A DNA stretch of 64,000 nt, from the NCBI RefSeq assembly GCF_937873925.1, contig NZ_CALNAT010000223.1, positions 1 to 64,000 of the forward strand, written 5' to 3'. Below the pieces are notes generated by a model, which was not told the DNA's origin, did not search any database, and saw only the letters and a list, made by a program, of their open reading frames with translations. This DNA is from an uncultured Proteiniphilum sp. Its GTDB lineage: Bacteria; Bacteroidota; Bacteroidia; Bacteroidales; Dysgonomonadaceae. Both the position numbers and the translations under genes were made by a program. This document shows positions 7,888 to 17,626 of this stretch, piece after piece. Positions within the stretch are counted from its first letter, which is position 1. Each line of letters opens with the position of its first letter.

Positions 7888-10800
7888 ATGAAAATAATAA
7901 AGATCATAGGAATCTCACTGCTGGTTGTACTTATCCTGGTCTGTGTTTATGGCTACGGCAATATGCGCGACCGTCATCCGGGATATAGTGTCGACCTGAA
8001 AATAGAAAGCAGGGAGTCCCGGGTCATGCGTGCCGGCTTTGCCGCGGTTACGATCACGCCTGAATATATGGAACCGTGGAACGATATGGACAACAATGCA
8101 CGTTATGAGCCGAAGAAAGGAGATACCTATGAAGACCTGAACGGAAACGGGAAATTCGATACCTACTGGATTGCCGGCTTTGGAAACAGAGTCGCCGCAC
8201 AGGGTGTGCATGACGATCTGTGGGCGCGGACAATGGTGCTGGATGACGGCAATACCCGTCTTGCATTGGTGGCTGTCGATGTGATCGGTATGTTCCATCC
8301 GATGGTCGTGGATATCCGGAAAATGTTACCGGAAGAAGCGGGGATCACCTATCTGGTGATCACATCCACCCACACGCATGAAGGGCCTGACCTGTTGGGC
8401 CTCTGGGGCGAATCGCCTTTGAAAAGCGGGGTTAACGCGGAATGGAGGGAATACGTGAAGAAGCGTGTGGTGCAATCTGTCGTGGAAGCTGTCGAAGCAT
8501 TGCGTCCTGCCCATTTCCGTTTCTCGCAAAACCTCACGGAGGGGATGGTAACTTTAAAGGACACACGTGAACCTTATGTCTTTGACGAAGGCCTCAGAAT
8601 GATGCAGGTCACCGATGCCGAGACCTCACAAACGCTTGGGACACTGATCCAATGGGCCAATCATCCCGAAACATTGTGGAGTAAAAACCTGTATATCTCC
8701 TCCGATTTTCCCCACTACCTGAGGGAAGCGGTCGAGAAAGGAGTCTATCACGGAGACAGCCTCGTCAGAAAAGGAGTCGGCGGCGTTGCCCTCTATGTGA
8801 ACGGGGCAGTAGGCGGATTAATGACTACCCATGCCACAATGGAGGTACATGATCCGTTCCGCGATACGGTATATGTAGAGCCGTCGTTCGATAAGATACG
8901 TGCCCAGGGAAATACCCTTGGATTGATCATACTCCGTACGATGGAGGAAAAGGCTGTTGAAGTGAGAGAAGCAGGCATCAATCTCCGTGCAAAGACATTC
9001 GAACTTCCTCTAAAGAATAAACTGTTCCGCCTTGCTGCCGCTATCGGGCTCATGGATGCAGATATGACCGGATGGATGAAAAAGCGTACCGAAGCTGCTG
9101 TATGGAGCATCGGGCCAGCCGGTTTTATCACTTTCCCGGGAGAACTCTATCCTGAGATATTGAATGGAGGGGTAGTGGCCTTACCCGGCCGGGATTTTCC
9201 GGTCGATCCCCGGGAAACACCACCTCTGCGCGATCTGATGCAGGGAGAGTTCCGTTTTGGCATCGGTCTTGCCAATGACGAGATCGGCTATATAATCCCC
9301 AAAAGCCAATGGGATGTGAAGAAGCCGTATGTATACCGGGACAAGCCTTATTACGGTGAACAGAATTCTCTTGGCCCGGAGACCGCACCGCTTTTGTATA
9401 ACGAGTTGTACCAGCTGTTGGAGGAGTTACCCGCTACCCTCCCACTCTCTTCTAAAACGGAACAGCTCAGGGATGTAGTGTTGGAGCGGATCATATCTGA
9501 AGTACCGGCAGAGAAGTTGAATGAGTTAACCAATCAGCAACTGCTGGGGATGATAAGTGAAGAAGAAAAAGAGATCTTTGCCGAAGATCATTGGCGTTTT
9601 ACGGTTGATGCTCCTGCCCTGGTATCCGTGATGCGTCATAAAGGGCAGGAAATCGTTCCTTTCTGGCTGGAGGAAAAGGGATTCCACAAGACCGATATGT
9701 CGGTATCCAACGAAAATTACGACTATGAAGTATGGCAAAAGGAGTTCCCTGTCGGTGAGATCAGTCTCGGGATCAACGGATTCGATCTGCACCGGGTGGT
9801 TTATTTTGTCACGATCGGTCCGGTTACCGGAGATAAGATGCCGAAGATATTGCATCATTCTCCTGACAGATGGAAAGTGATCCGGATGGAGAAAGGGGTT
9901 TATACCTACAACGACTGGGATGAGTTGGTGATCGAACAACTACCGGAAGAACTCGAAGGGCATGCGCTGTTCACCACTATTCGCGGCCGTGCACGTGAAG
10001 CCGCTATATTGAATTCTTTCCGGGAAACTGCTTATCCTGCCTCTCCCGATGCAGATCAGATTATACTGACCTGGTGTGATGATCCGGCTACCACACAGGC
10101 TATTCAATGGAGAACCGATACTTCTGTAACTAAAATGACACTCAGGTATTGGAGTGAGAATAACAATAAAGGCGAATTTTCAAAGGCGGTGGCTTCACAA
10201 CAACTGCTTAGTGATAAATATATCCATAACAACCCCGATGTAAAGCACTGGGAAGTAAATATCACGGGACTTCAACCGGATACTGAATATAGTTATCTGA
10301 TATATAACGCAGATAACCAGAAAGAAAGTCCGGTCTGTTCTTTTCGTACAGCTCCACAGGGAAAATCACCTTTTAGCTTTATCTATCTGGGCGATACCCA
10401 TAACGATGATATTGTGGAGCCGGTACTGGAACAGGCTGTGAAAGAAGCGCCGGATGCTGCATTCCTGGTACATTCGGGAGACCATGTAAACACCGGGCTG
10501 TTCAGAGATCTTTGGGATAAATATTTACATTCAGGCAGAGATATCTTTCCCGGATTGGCATTTGTCCCCACTTTGGGTAATCACGACAGTCAGGACGGCT
10601 TGCCCCCTACCCTCTACACACAACTGTTTATGTTACCCCAGAACAGGATATGTGGTCTTTCCCCGGAACGAAACTATGCTTTTTCTTACGGAGATGCACG
10701 TTTTTTTATGATCGATGCTACGGGCGATATAGAAAAGATTGCCTGCTGGCTGGAAGAAGAACTCAGGCAAACCAAAGAAAAATGGAAAATAGCCGTCACC

Positions 10801-11154
10801 CATTTTCCCCCTTATGCGACGGATAACTCTTATCCCGAAATACGCAGATCATGGTGTTCGCTGTTTGATCAGTATCATGTCGATCTGGTGCTGTCCGGGC
10901 ATGTACATCAATATTTCCGCTCCTATCCGATTAATAATGAGCAGGTAGTAACCGATTCAAGAAAGGGAACCATCTATGTCTCTTCGGTAACAGTCGAGCC
11001 CCGTAAACCTGAACCGGCATCTGAAAAGTACAATGAAGTTTATGTCAATAAGGGGGGATTGTTCCAGATTATCCGTATCGATAACAATACCCTCGATTTT
11101 ATATCCAAAGGTATTGACGGTGTGATAACAGATCAGTTTCAGTTAAAGAAATAA
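7888..11154 (+). CDS. Fusion: neutral-ceramidase-like domain + purple acid phosphatase N-domain and metallophosphoesterase
   Basis: 1088 residues with an N-terminal membrane anchor/signal (residues ~4-23). Residues ~45-450 resemble the N-terminal part of neutral/alkaline non-lysosomal ceramidases: 'RAGFAAVTITPEYMEPW', 'VHDDLWARTMVLDDGNTRLALVAVDVIGM', and the zinc motif 'STHTHEGPD' with H162 and H164. A linker/beta domain of unknown type spans ~590-700. Residues ~712-810 are the Fn3-like N-domain of purple acid phosphatases (DQIILTWCDDPATTQAIQWRTD). Residues ~828-1085 are a calcineurin-type phosphoesterase with GDTH (D836, H838), GNHD (N898, H899) and GHVH (H1005, H1007). All dinuclear metal motifs look complete. 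Both halves would act outside the cytoplasm. The next gene, 15 bp downstream, is a stand-alone relative of the C-terminal half. Which bond the first half cleaves is unknown; ceramidase-like folds also occur in uncharacterised glycan loci. Confidence 0.87.
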   Translation: MKIIKIIGISLLVVLILVCVYGYGNMRDRHPGYSVDLKIESRESRVMRAGFAAVTITPEYMEPWNDMDNNARYEPKKGDTYEDLNGNGKFDTYWIAGFGNRVAAQGVHDDLWARTMVLDDGNTRLALVAVDVIGMFHPMVVDIRKMLPEEAGITYLVITSTHTHEGPDLLGLWGESPLKSGVNAEWREYVKKRVVQSVVEAVEALRPAHFRFSQNLTEGMVTLKDTREPYVFDEGLRMMQVTDAETSQTLGTLIQWANHPETLWSKNLYISSDFPHYLREAVEKGVYHGDSLVRKGVGGVALYVNGAVGGLMTTHATMEVHDPFRDTVYVEPSFDKIRAQGNTLGLIILRTMEEKAVEVREAGINLRAKTFELPLKNKLFRLAAAIGLMDADMTGWMKKRTEAAVWSIGPAGFITFPGELYPEILNGGVVALPGRDFPVDPRETPPLRDLMQGEFRFGIGLANDEIGYIIPKSQWDVKKPYVYRDKPYYGEQNSLGPETAPLLYNELYQLLEELPATLPLSSKTEQLRDVVLERIISEVPAEKLNELTNQQLLGMISEEEKEIFAEDHWRFTVDAPALVSVMRHKGQEIVPFWLEEKGFHKTDMSVSNENYDYEVWQKEFPVGEISLGINGFDLHRVVYFVTIGPVTGDKMPKILHHSPDRWKVIRMEKGVYTYNDWDELVIEQLPEELEGHALFTTIRGRAREAAILNSFRETAYPASPDADQIILTWCDDPATTQAIQWRTDTSVTKMTLRYWSENNNKGEFSKAVASQQLLSDKYIHNNPDVKHWEVNITGLQPDTEYSYLIYNADNQKESPVCSFRTAPQGKSPFSFIYLGDTHNDDIVEPVLEQAVKEAPDAAFLVHSGDHVNTGLFRDLWDKYLHSGRDIFPGLAFVPTLGNHDSQDGLPPTLYTQLFMLPQNRICGLSPERNYAFSYGDARFFMIDATGDIEKIACWLEEELRQTKEKWKIAVTHFPPYATDNSYPEIRRSWCSLFDQYHVDLVLSGHVHQYFRSYPINNEQVVTDSRKGTIYVSSVTVEPRKPEPASEKYNEVYVNKGGLFQIIRIDNNTLDFISKGIDGVITDQFQLKK

Positions 11155-11169
11155 TCAAACATTAAAGAA

Positions 11170-12426
11170 ATGCGCCATAAGAAATATTATTCAGCATTAT
11201 TTACTATCTCTGCCAAAGTATTCTTTTGCTTTGTTGCACTTTCTTTTATTGCAGCTTCTCCTTATCCGGACAGAATTGTGCTGACGTGGGCCGGAGATCC
11301 CTCCGATTCGCAGGCTGTTACCTGGAGAACCGACCGGTCTGTGCAACGTGCGCTGGCACAGATTGCCGTTGCGGAAGAGAATGGACATGATATCAGACCT
11401 ACAGAGGTAGAGGCGGCAACAACCCCGTTTAACAGTGAACTGGGAGGAGAAGTCTGGTACCATAGTGTGAACTTTAACGGGTTACTTTCCGGAACTACTT
11501 ATGCATACCGGGTGGGAGACGGAGATATATGGACGGAATGGTTTCATTTCAGGACTGCTTCCCGCGAGGCAGTACCTTTTTCATTTATTTACTTCGGCGA
11601 TGCCCAGGCAGATATTAAAACTTATTGGTCCCGCGTATTTCATCAGGCCTTTCGACATGCTCCCGATGCGGCATTCACGCTTCATGCCGGAGATCTGATT
11701 AACAGGGCTGAGAATGATGAACAATGGGGCGAATGGTTCAATGCTCCGGGGTGGGTAAATGCTTCTGTCCCGGTAATTGCCACTCCCGGAAATCATGAAT
11801 ATTCTCGTGATCGCTACGCCGAATCCGGTTCTCCAAGTTTAAGCAGCTTCTGGCAGCCTCAGTTTTCCTTTCCGCAAAATGGGCCGGAAGGAGTGAAAGA
11901 GAGTTGTTATTATATCGATTACCAGGGAGTACGGATCATTTCACTCAATTCCAATGAAAAAGAAGAAGAGCAGGAGCAATGGTTACGGGATTTGCTTTCC
12001 CATAATCCGCAGAAATGGACAATCATCACCTTTCACCACCCGATATTTTCTCCAAAAGCAGGTCGGGATAATGAAGAGTTACGCAATTTGTGGAAACCGG
12101 TGTTGGATGAATTTAAAGTCGATCTGGTATTGACAGGACACGACCATACCTATGCACGCACCCATTCCGAAGGGACGGCATATATTGTTTCTGTCAGCGG
12201 ACCGAAGTTTTACCAACTCGACAAGCAGGAATGGATGCACCGGTCAGCCGAGAAAATACAGCTATACCAGATTATCCGGATAGATTCCGGCGAGTTGGCG
12301 TATGAAGCCTATACTGCTACAGGTAAGTTATACGACAAGTTTACACTCGAAAAGCAGGAGGGCGGGAAAAATCTTCTGATGGAGGAGATATCCGATGCAA
12401 CTATGTCAAATGAACTATTTCGTTAA
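11170..12426 (+). CDS. Secreted purple acid phosphatase family metallophosphoesterase
   Basis: 418 residues with a Sec signal (cleavage near residue 33, ...FIAAS). The Fn3-like purple acid phosphatase N-domain begins 'DRIVLTWAGDPSDSQAVTWRTD'. The catalytic domain carries 'FGDAQAD' (D144), 'HAGDLINR', 'PGNHEYS' (N208, H209), 'ITFHHPIFS' and 'TGHDHTYAR' (H324, H326), so both metal sites appear intact. It would hydrolyse phosphate monoesters in the periplasm. It is closely related to the C-terminal half of the preceding gene, suggesting duplication followed by fusion or fission. The last four codons and the stop (12412-12426) lie inside a dispersed repeat whose other copy is at 46028-46122, so the natural C-terminus may have been replaced. 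Confidence 0.92.
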   Translation: MRHKKYYSALFTISAKVFFCFVALSFIAASPYPDRIVLTWAGDPSDSQAVTWRTDRSVQRALAQIAVAEENGHDIRPTEVEAATTPFNSELGGEVWYHSVNFNGLLSGTTYAYRVGDGDIWTEWFHFRTASREAVPFSFIYFGDAQADIKTYWSRVFHQAFRHAPDAAFTLHAGDLINRAENDEQWGEWFNAPGWVNASVPVIATPGNHEYSRDRYAESGSPSLSSFWQPQFSFPQNGPEGVKESCYYIDYQGVRIISLNSNEKEEEQEQWLRDLLSHNPQKWTIITFHHPIFSPKAGRDNEELRNLWKPVLDEFKVDLVLTGHDHTYARTHSEGTAYIVSVSGPKFYQLDKQEWMHRSAEKIQLYQIIRIDSGELAYEAYTATGKLYDKFTLEKQEGGKNLLMEEISDATMSNELFR

Positions 12427-12502
12427 GTGAGAGCAGAGTAAATTTATTTACTTTGCCGAACGCAGAATTGAAAATCGAGAAGCGAAGGCGACTCAAATAG
12501 TC
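12412..12502 (+). repeat. Two-copy repeat with exchanged central hairpin, copy 1
   Basis: 12412-12433 (GAACTATTTCGTTAAGTGAG...) and 12452-12502 match the reverse complement of 46101-46122 and 46028-46078; the 51-bp block differs at only two positions by my alignment. The 18 bp between the blocks form AGTAAAT-TT-ATTTACT here, whereas the other copy has a different hairpin of about the same size. The repeat supplies the end of the upstream phosphatase gene. Confidence 0.8.
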
Positions 12503-12521
12503 TAATGTAATTGAATAAATA

Positions 12522-12531
12522 CAGGGAGGTA
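12522..12531 (+). promoter_or_regulatory. Strong Shine-Dalgarno in front of the GH2 gene
   Basis: CAGGGAGGTA lies 8-10 bases before ATG 12539. Such a good Shine-Dalgarno is uncommon among the genes of this window, most of which have only A-rich leaders. It supports the chosen start. Confidence 0.5.
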
Positions 12532-12538
12532 CAATTGT

Positions 12539-15199
12539 ATGAATAAATTCAGTCATATCATCATTATATTGGCAGGTGCTTTATTTTTGTGTTCCTGTAC
12601 GCAAAAAAGCAGGATTGAAGAACTCATCCTGACAGATAACTGGTATATCCATTCTGCTGAGGGATTGAATCAGGATGGAGCGGCCTTATCTGTCTCTCCG
12701 GCGACGGATAACCGGATACAAACATCCTTACCCGCTACGGTATTAGGGGCATTATGCAATGCCGGTGTATACAAAGATCCCTTTTTCGGCATGAACCTGG
12801 AAGAAATACCGGGCGAACAGTTTAAAAATCCATGGTGGTACCAGACTTCTTTTGAGCTGACAGGATTTGATCCGGAGAAAGAACAGACGAAATTGTTGCT
12901 GGACGGTATCAATTACAGTGCCAATGTATGGCTGAACGGCCACCTGATCCTATCGGCGGACAGTGCCTTCGGAGCCTTCCGTCAGTTCGCCTGCGACATC
13001 ACCTCTATCGCTTTAGAAGCGGGGAATAACCTGGCGATAGAGATATTGCCTCCTCAACCGGGTGATTTTTATATGGGATTTGTCGACTGGGCGCCTGTCC
13101 CACCCGACCATAACATGGGAATTTATCGTCCGGTAAGGATCAGGCGGAGTGGAAAGGCTTCGATCGATCGTCCTTTTGTCATAACAGATGTCAACACCGA
13201 AACATTGGATGAAGCGACATTATCTGTTTCTGCGGAACTGACCAATCACCATTCCGAAAGGAAGAAACTGACCCTGGAAGCCAGGGTGGAAAACAGTGTG
13301 GTCAGTGAAACTTTTACTGTGGATGCCGGTAAGACACTTCTCGCTGTACTTACCCCGGAAAAATTTAAAGAACTGACAATAAAAAATCCCTGTCTCTGGT
13401 GGCCTAACGGATTAGGAAATCCGGAAATGTACACCTTGCATCTATCGCTTAAAGAGGGAAACACGCTCTGTGATACGGCAACGGTTCGATTTGGCATTCG
13501 TGCAATTGACACTTACCTGAATGAACAAGGTGTGAGGGGATATAAAGTGAACGGAAGGGAAGTGCTCATAAAAAGCGCCGGTTGGGTGGACGACCTGTTT
13601 CTTCGCGATAATACCCGCAGTAACAGGGCACAAATACGCTATGTAAAGGAGATGAACCTTAATTCTCTCCGTTTTGAAGGTTTCTGGGGAACGAGCCGGG
13701 AGATATATGATCTCTGTGACGAAAACGGTATCCTGCTGATGGTCGGCTGGAGCTGCCAGTGGGAGTGGCCCGATTATCTCGGCCTGGAAATGGAGGTGCC
13801 GGAAGAAGACCAGAATATTCCGATCAACGAAGGAGTAGATAAATATGGCGTGAAGATCACGCCTGAGCAGGAACAATTGCTATCGGACATGTTCAGGGAT
13901 CAGGTATTATGGCTGCGGAACCATCCCTCTGTTTTTGTGTGGGCCGTGGGGAGTGACGCCATGCCCAAACCCTCATTGGAAAAGAAATACGCTGAAACAA
14001 TGGAAAGATATGACAAGAGTCGTTCTTTACTGGTTTCAGCCGGCGATTTTACCAGTGAGCTCTCCGGAGTAACGGGGATGAAGATGAACGGGCCTTATGA
14101 ATATGTTCCTCCTGTGTACTGGTTTGAAGATAAAAAGCTGGGAGGCGCTTTCGGTTTCAATACAGAAACAGGTCCGGGGCCGCAAATACCTCCGATTAGC
14201 AGCATCAGGAAAATGATCCCGGAAGAGGATCTTTGGCCGCCGCTGAATGCGATGTGGGATTATCATTCGGGACGGAAAGATTTCAGCAGTGTGAAAGTCT
14301 ATCTGAACGCGTTAAATAGAAGATACGGAACACCGGAGAATCTGGAAGAGCTGTCCATGAAGGCACAATGGGCTAACTATGAAGCCATCCGGCCGATGTT
14401 CGAAGCATTCGTCGTGAATCGTCCGGTAGCGACAGGAGTGGTGCAATGGCAGTTGAATTCAGCCTGGCCGGAATTCTACTGGCAACTGTATGATTGGTAT
14501 TTAATGCCTACCGGAGCTTATTTCGGTGCGAAAAAGGCGTGTCAACCCGTTAATGTCATTTACAACTATCATGACAGAAAAATATATGTCGCCAACGATA
14601 TACTGGAGGATATAACCGATCATACGGTCAGGGCCACCTTGTATGACAGTCAGTCTAAAGTACTATTCGAACAGGGGAAAAAGTTGTCCGTGCAAGAGAA
14701 CTCATCCGTTGTTTTTACGGAGTTACCGGAGCTGCCCGATAAAAAAGGGACTTATTTCCTGAATTTGACCTTGCACGACAGTCGGCATAAGCTGGTCGCT
14801 GATAATTTTTATTGGTTGTCGGGCCAGGAAGATGAGATGGACTGGGATCAATACTATTGGTTTTACACTCCCCAGAAGAGATATGCCGATTTCCACGAAT
14901 TGAATGATCTGCCTCAACCGCAGGTGAATGTTACAAAGAAAGTGTACAAAGAGGACGACGAATGGGTGGTGGAGGTGAATCTGAGCAATACGAGTAAAAA
15001 TATTGCATTCAGCATAGAGTTACTATTAGTGGACAATCAGATAGAAAATCCGATACTTCCGGTATATTGGAGCGATAATTATGTATCTTTGGTGAATGAT
15101 GACACAAAAACGATTACGGCTCGCTGTAGTCTGGCTGACGCAACATCCGAACCTTCGGTAATTATACAGGGAATAAATGTAGAACGGATAAAAAAATAA
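12539..15199 (+). CDS. GH2 lipoprotein, exo-beta-D-glucosaminidase (CsxA)-like
   Basis: 886 residues. N-terminal lipoprotein signal ending FLCSC (Cys20). GH2 layout: sugar-binding jelly roll ('INYSANVWLNGHLILSADSAFGAFRQFACDIT', residues ~120-160), immunoglobulin-like domain, then the TIM barrel from ~residue 330 ('GYKVNGREVLIKSAGW'). The catalytic acid/base region is 'VFVWAVGSDAMP' with Asp473 rather than the Asn-Glu of beta-galactosidases, and the nucleophile region is 'GFNTETGPG' with Glu543. An Asp acid/base with a 70-residue spacing to the Glu is the pattern of the exo-glucosaminidase CsxA (Asp469/Glu541, from memory). 'MVGWSCQWEWPDYLG' also fits that branch. It would remove terminal glucosamine, or a related beta-linked sugar, from a glycan at the cell surface or periplasm. 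A secreted deacetylase upstream would produce such ends. Mannosidase-like GH2 remains possible. Confidence 0.88.
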   Translation: MNKFSHIIIILAGALFLCSCTQKSRIEELILTDNWYIHSAEGLNQDGAALSVSPATDNRIQTSLPATVLGALCNAGVYKDPFFGMNLEEIPGEQFKNPWWYQTSFELTGFDPEKEQTKLLLDGINYSANVWLNGHLILSADSAFGAFRQFACDITSIALEAGNNLAIEILPPQPGDFYMGFVDWAPVPPDHNMGIYRPVRIRRSGKASIDRPFVITDVNTETLDEATLSVSAELTNHHSERKKLTLEARVENSVVSETFTVDAGKTLLAVLTPEKFKELTIKNPCLWWPNGLGNPEMYTLHLSLKEGNTLCDTATVRFGIRAIDTYLNEQGVRGYKVNGREVLIKSAGWVDDLFLRDNTRSNRAQIRYVKEMNLNSLRFEGFWGTSREIYDLCDENGILLMVGWSCQWEWPDYLGLEMEVPEEDQNIPINEGVDKYGVKITPEQEQLLSDMFRDQVLWLRNHPSVFVWAVGSDAMPKPSLEKKYAETMERYDKSRSLLVSAGDFTSELSGVTGMKMNGPYEYVPPVYWFEDKKLGGAFGFNTETGPGPQIPPISSIRKMIPEEDLWPPLNAMWDYHSGRKDFSSVKVYLNALNRRYGTPENLEELSMKAQWANYEAIRPMFEAFVVNRPVATGVVQWQLNSAWPEFYWQLYDWYLMPTGAYFGAKKACQPVNVIYNYHDRKIYVANDILEDITDHTVRATLYDSQSKVLFEQGKKLSVQENSSVVFTELPELPDKKGTYFLNLTLHDSRHKLVADNFYWLSGQEDEMDWDQYYWFYTPQKRYADFHELNDLPQPQVNVTKKVYKEDDEWVVEVNLSNTSKNIAFSIELLLVDNQIENPILPVYWSDNYVSLVNDDTKTITARCSLADATSEPSVIIQGINVERIKK

Positions 15200-15230
15200 C
15201 AGATTGGTCGCCATGTATACACCTGAGATC

Positions 15231-17570
15231 ATGAATAAATGGAATGCAGCGCTGAAAATCTGTCTTGTTTTACTGTGCATGTCCTCAACTGTTTATGCCG
15301 GTGAGATCGATCTTTCCGGCGGCAGATTGCTTGTATCGCCTTCTCTCAAATCTCCTGTGAAGGAGACGGTCATTCAGGTCTTGCAGGAAGAAATCCACAG
15401 GCGTACGGGCATTCATTTAGGTATTACCGACGCCTGGGGTGGTTCGCCGGTCATCGCCTTGACACTCTCTTCGGATGAGATGTTGAACGGCAAGGCGCTT
15501 CCTGAAACGCTTCCTGAAAAAACAAAACTCTCCCTGCAAGCTGAATCATTCAGCGTGGTTGTGCAAGAGGGCGCTTCCCAACCGGTTATCTGGCTTATCG
15601 GAGCCGATGAGCGCGGGCTGTTGTTCGCTGCGGGACACCTGTTGCGTACATCATTACTTGCCGACAAGCAGATACTGTTCGATTCCTCAAACGCTATACA
15701 AACCGCACCGGATTATCCCATCAGAGGGCATCAGTTAGGTTATCGCAATACTGCGAATTCTTATGATGCCTGGTCGAAGGAACAGTATGAGCAATATATC
15801 CGGGAGTTGGCCATTTTCGGTACGAACTGTATTGAAACCATTCCTTTTGATAATACTCCCAGTCCCCACATGAAAGTGTCAAAGGAAGAGATGAACCGGC
15901 ATATAAGTGCAGTTTGTAAAAATTATGGACTGGATTACTGGGTATGGACGCCTGCCAATGTGGATCTGTCGGATGAAAGCCTGTTCCGGGCGGAAGTAAA
16001 GAAACACAGCGATTATTACAGGGAGTGTCCGCATCTGAGCCATGTCTTTGTGCCGGGTGGTGATCCGGGGGACAATCATCCGCGGTATGTGATGCCTTTC
16101 CTTAAAGCCATTGCCGGGGAACTGGAAAAATATCATCCTCAGGCCGGTGTCTGGATCTCATTGCAGGGTTTCAGCGATGAACAGATCGATTACTTCTACC
16201 ATTTCCTGGAGACCGAGAGTCCGGACTGGTTGCGGGGAGTGGTAAGCGGGCCGGGTAGCCCTCCGTTGTCCGACACACGCTATCGGTTGCCCGGGAAGTA
16301 TATGCACCGCCATTATGCCGATATCACCCATATTGTCCGCTGCCTCTACCCCACCCTTCGCTGGGATCAGGCGTTCGCCCTTACATTGGGACGTGAGCCG
16401 GCCAACCCGCAGCCGTTCTATTACGCGGAATTACACGACCGGTATGCCCCGTTTACCGATGGCTTCCTTACCTATTCCGACGGGGCACATGATGATTTAA
16501 ACAAATTTATCTGGAGCCGGAAAGGATGGAATAAGGAGGAAGATGCCGTTGAAATTACGGAGCAGTATGTACGATTCTTCTTTGGCACCAAACCCGATGA
16601 TCGGGTAACGGATGCCATACTGGGATTGGAACGCAATTGGGATGGCCCGATAGAAGCAAACGGGGGGATTGAGATGACTTTCCTGCGCTGGCAGCAATTG
16701 GAAGAGGCCTACCCCCGCTTACAAAACGACTGGCGCTGGCAGATGCTGTTGCTCCGCACTTATTATGATACTTATACCAAGAGGCGGAAGTTATACGAAC
16801 AGGGGCTGGAACGGGAAGCCAGTAAATTGCTGGAGCAGTCTCCGGCAATAGGTTCTGAAAAAGCGATGGAATTGGCTTTGGAGAAAGTGAATGAAGCCGA
16901 CCGGGTAAATACAGCTCCTTTATTGAGAAAGAAAATTGAAGAGTATTGCGAGGCGTTGTATCACTCCGTAGGTTTGCAGACCAGTGTTGAGAAATATCAG
17001 GCCAGCGGGCCGGAGCGGGGCTCTGTACTCGATTTTGTGGATTACCCGCTGAACAATCGCTGGTGGCTGGCCGATCAGTTTGAAAAGATTGGCCGGATGG
17101 GAACCGAAGCGGAGAAACTATCGGCTTTAGAGGTGATCAGCACATGGGAAAATCCCGGAAAGGGGAGTTATTACGACAACATATCGAATATCAGCCAAAG
17201 TCCGCGGGTAAAGACAACGGTGTATGATGCTACCGATGTGGCCTGGTGGGACGGCGGAAAAAGCCGTAAAAGGTTATCTACCCAATTATTCCAGAATGCC
17301 CCGCAACTTGTATATGAGGATCTTGACCCGAAAGCACGTTACCTGATTCGTATCGCCGGATATGGCGATGCATTGCTCAGGGTGGATGGGGAACGTATAT
17401 CCCCCACCCTGTACAATAAGGAGTTAGAGGAATTCAAAGAGTTCCCCATAGATAGAAGATTCTTTCAGGACGGTAAACTGGAAGTTTCATTTGATGAACC
17501 GGAAGAGTCTCACCTGAACTGGCGTCAATATTCTAAAGTTTGTGATATATGGCTTATAAAAATAAATTGA
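15231..17570 (+). CDS. Secreted putative glycosidase with GH67/GH20-like N-terminal domain
   Basis: 779 residues from ATG 15231, which gives a clean signal peptide (MNKWNAALKICLVLLCMSSTVYA); in-frame starts at 15213 and TTG 15204 would add residues before it. Residues ~25-145 have the small alpha/beta domain that precedes many TIM-barrel glycosidases (alpha-glucuronidases, hexosaminidases), ending 'VIWLIGADERGLLFAAGHLLRTSLL'. The barrel begins 'DYPIRGHQLGYRNTANSYDAW' and contains 'GTNCIETIPF', 'DYWVWTPANVD', 'HVFVPGGDPGDNHP' and 'LRGVVSGPGSPPL'. The C-terminal ~150 residues look like a beta-sandwich ('LVYEDLDPKARYLIRIAGYGDALLRVDG'). I cannot name the family or assign the catalytic residues. 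It starts 31 bp after the GH2 stop and belongs to the same operon. Confidence 0.8.
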   Translation: MNKWNAALKICLVLLCMSSTVYAGEIDLSGGRLLVSPSLKSPVKETVIQVLQEEIHRRTGIHLGITDAWGGSPVIALTLSSDEMLNGKALPETLPEKTKLSLQAESFSVVVQEGASQPVIWLIGADERGLLFAAGHLLRTSLLADKQILFDSSNAIQTAPDYPIRGHQLGYRNTANSYDAWSKEQYEQYIRELAIFGTNCIETIPFDNTPSPHMKVSKEEMNRHISAVCKNYGLDYWVWTPANVDLSDESLFRAEVKKHSDYYRECPHLSHVFVPGGDPGDNHPRYVMPFLKAIAGELEKYHPQAGVWISLQGFSDEQIDYFYHFLETESPDWLRGVVSGPGSPPLSDTRYRLPGKYMHRHYADITHIVRCLYPTLRWDQAFALTLGREPANPQPFYYAELHDRYAPFTDGFLTYSDGAHDDLNKFIWSRKGWNKEEDAVEITEQYVRFFFGTKPDDRVTDAILGLERNWDGPIEANGGIEMTFLRWQQLEEAYPRLQNDWRWQMLLLRTYYDTYTKRRKLYEQGLEREASKLLEQSPAIGSEKAMELALEKVNEADRVNTAPLLRKKIEEYCEALYHSVGLQTSVEKYQASGPERGSVLDFVDYPLNNRWWLADQFEKIGRMGTEAEKLSALEVISTWENPGKGSYYDNISNISQSPRVKTTVYDATDVAWWDGGKSRKRLSTQLFQNAPQLVYEDLDPKARYLIRIAGYGDALLRVDGERISPTLYNKELEEFKEFPIDRRFFQDGKLEVSFDEPEESHLNWRQYSKVCDIWLIKIN

Positions 17571-17626
17571 ATAAATTGTTCGACATCAGTAGACTATAAT
17601 CGATTAACAACATAATTATATTTGTC

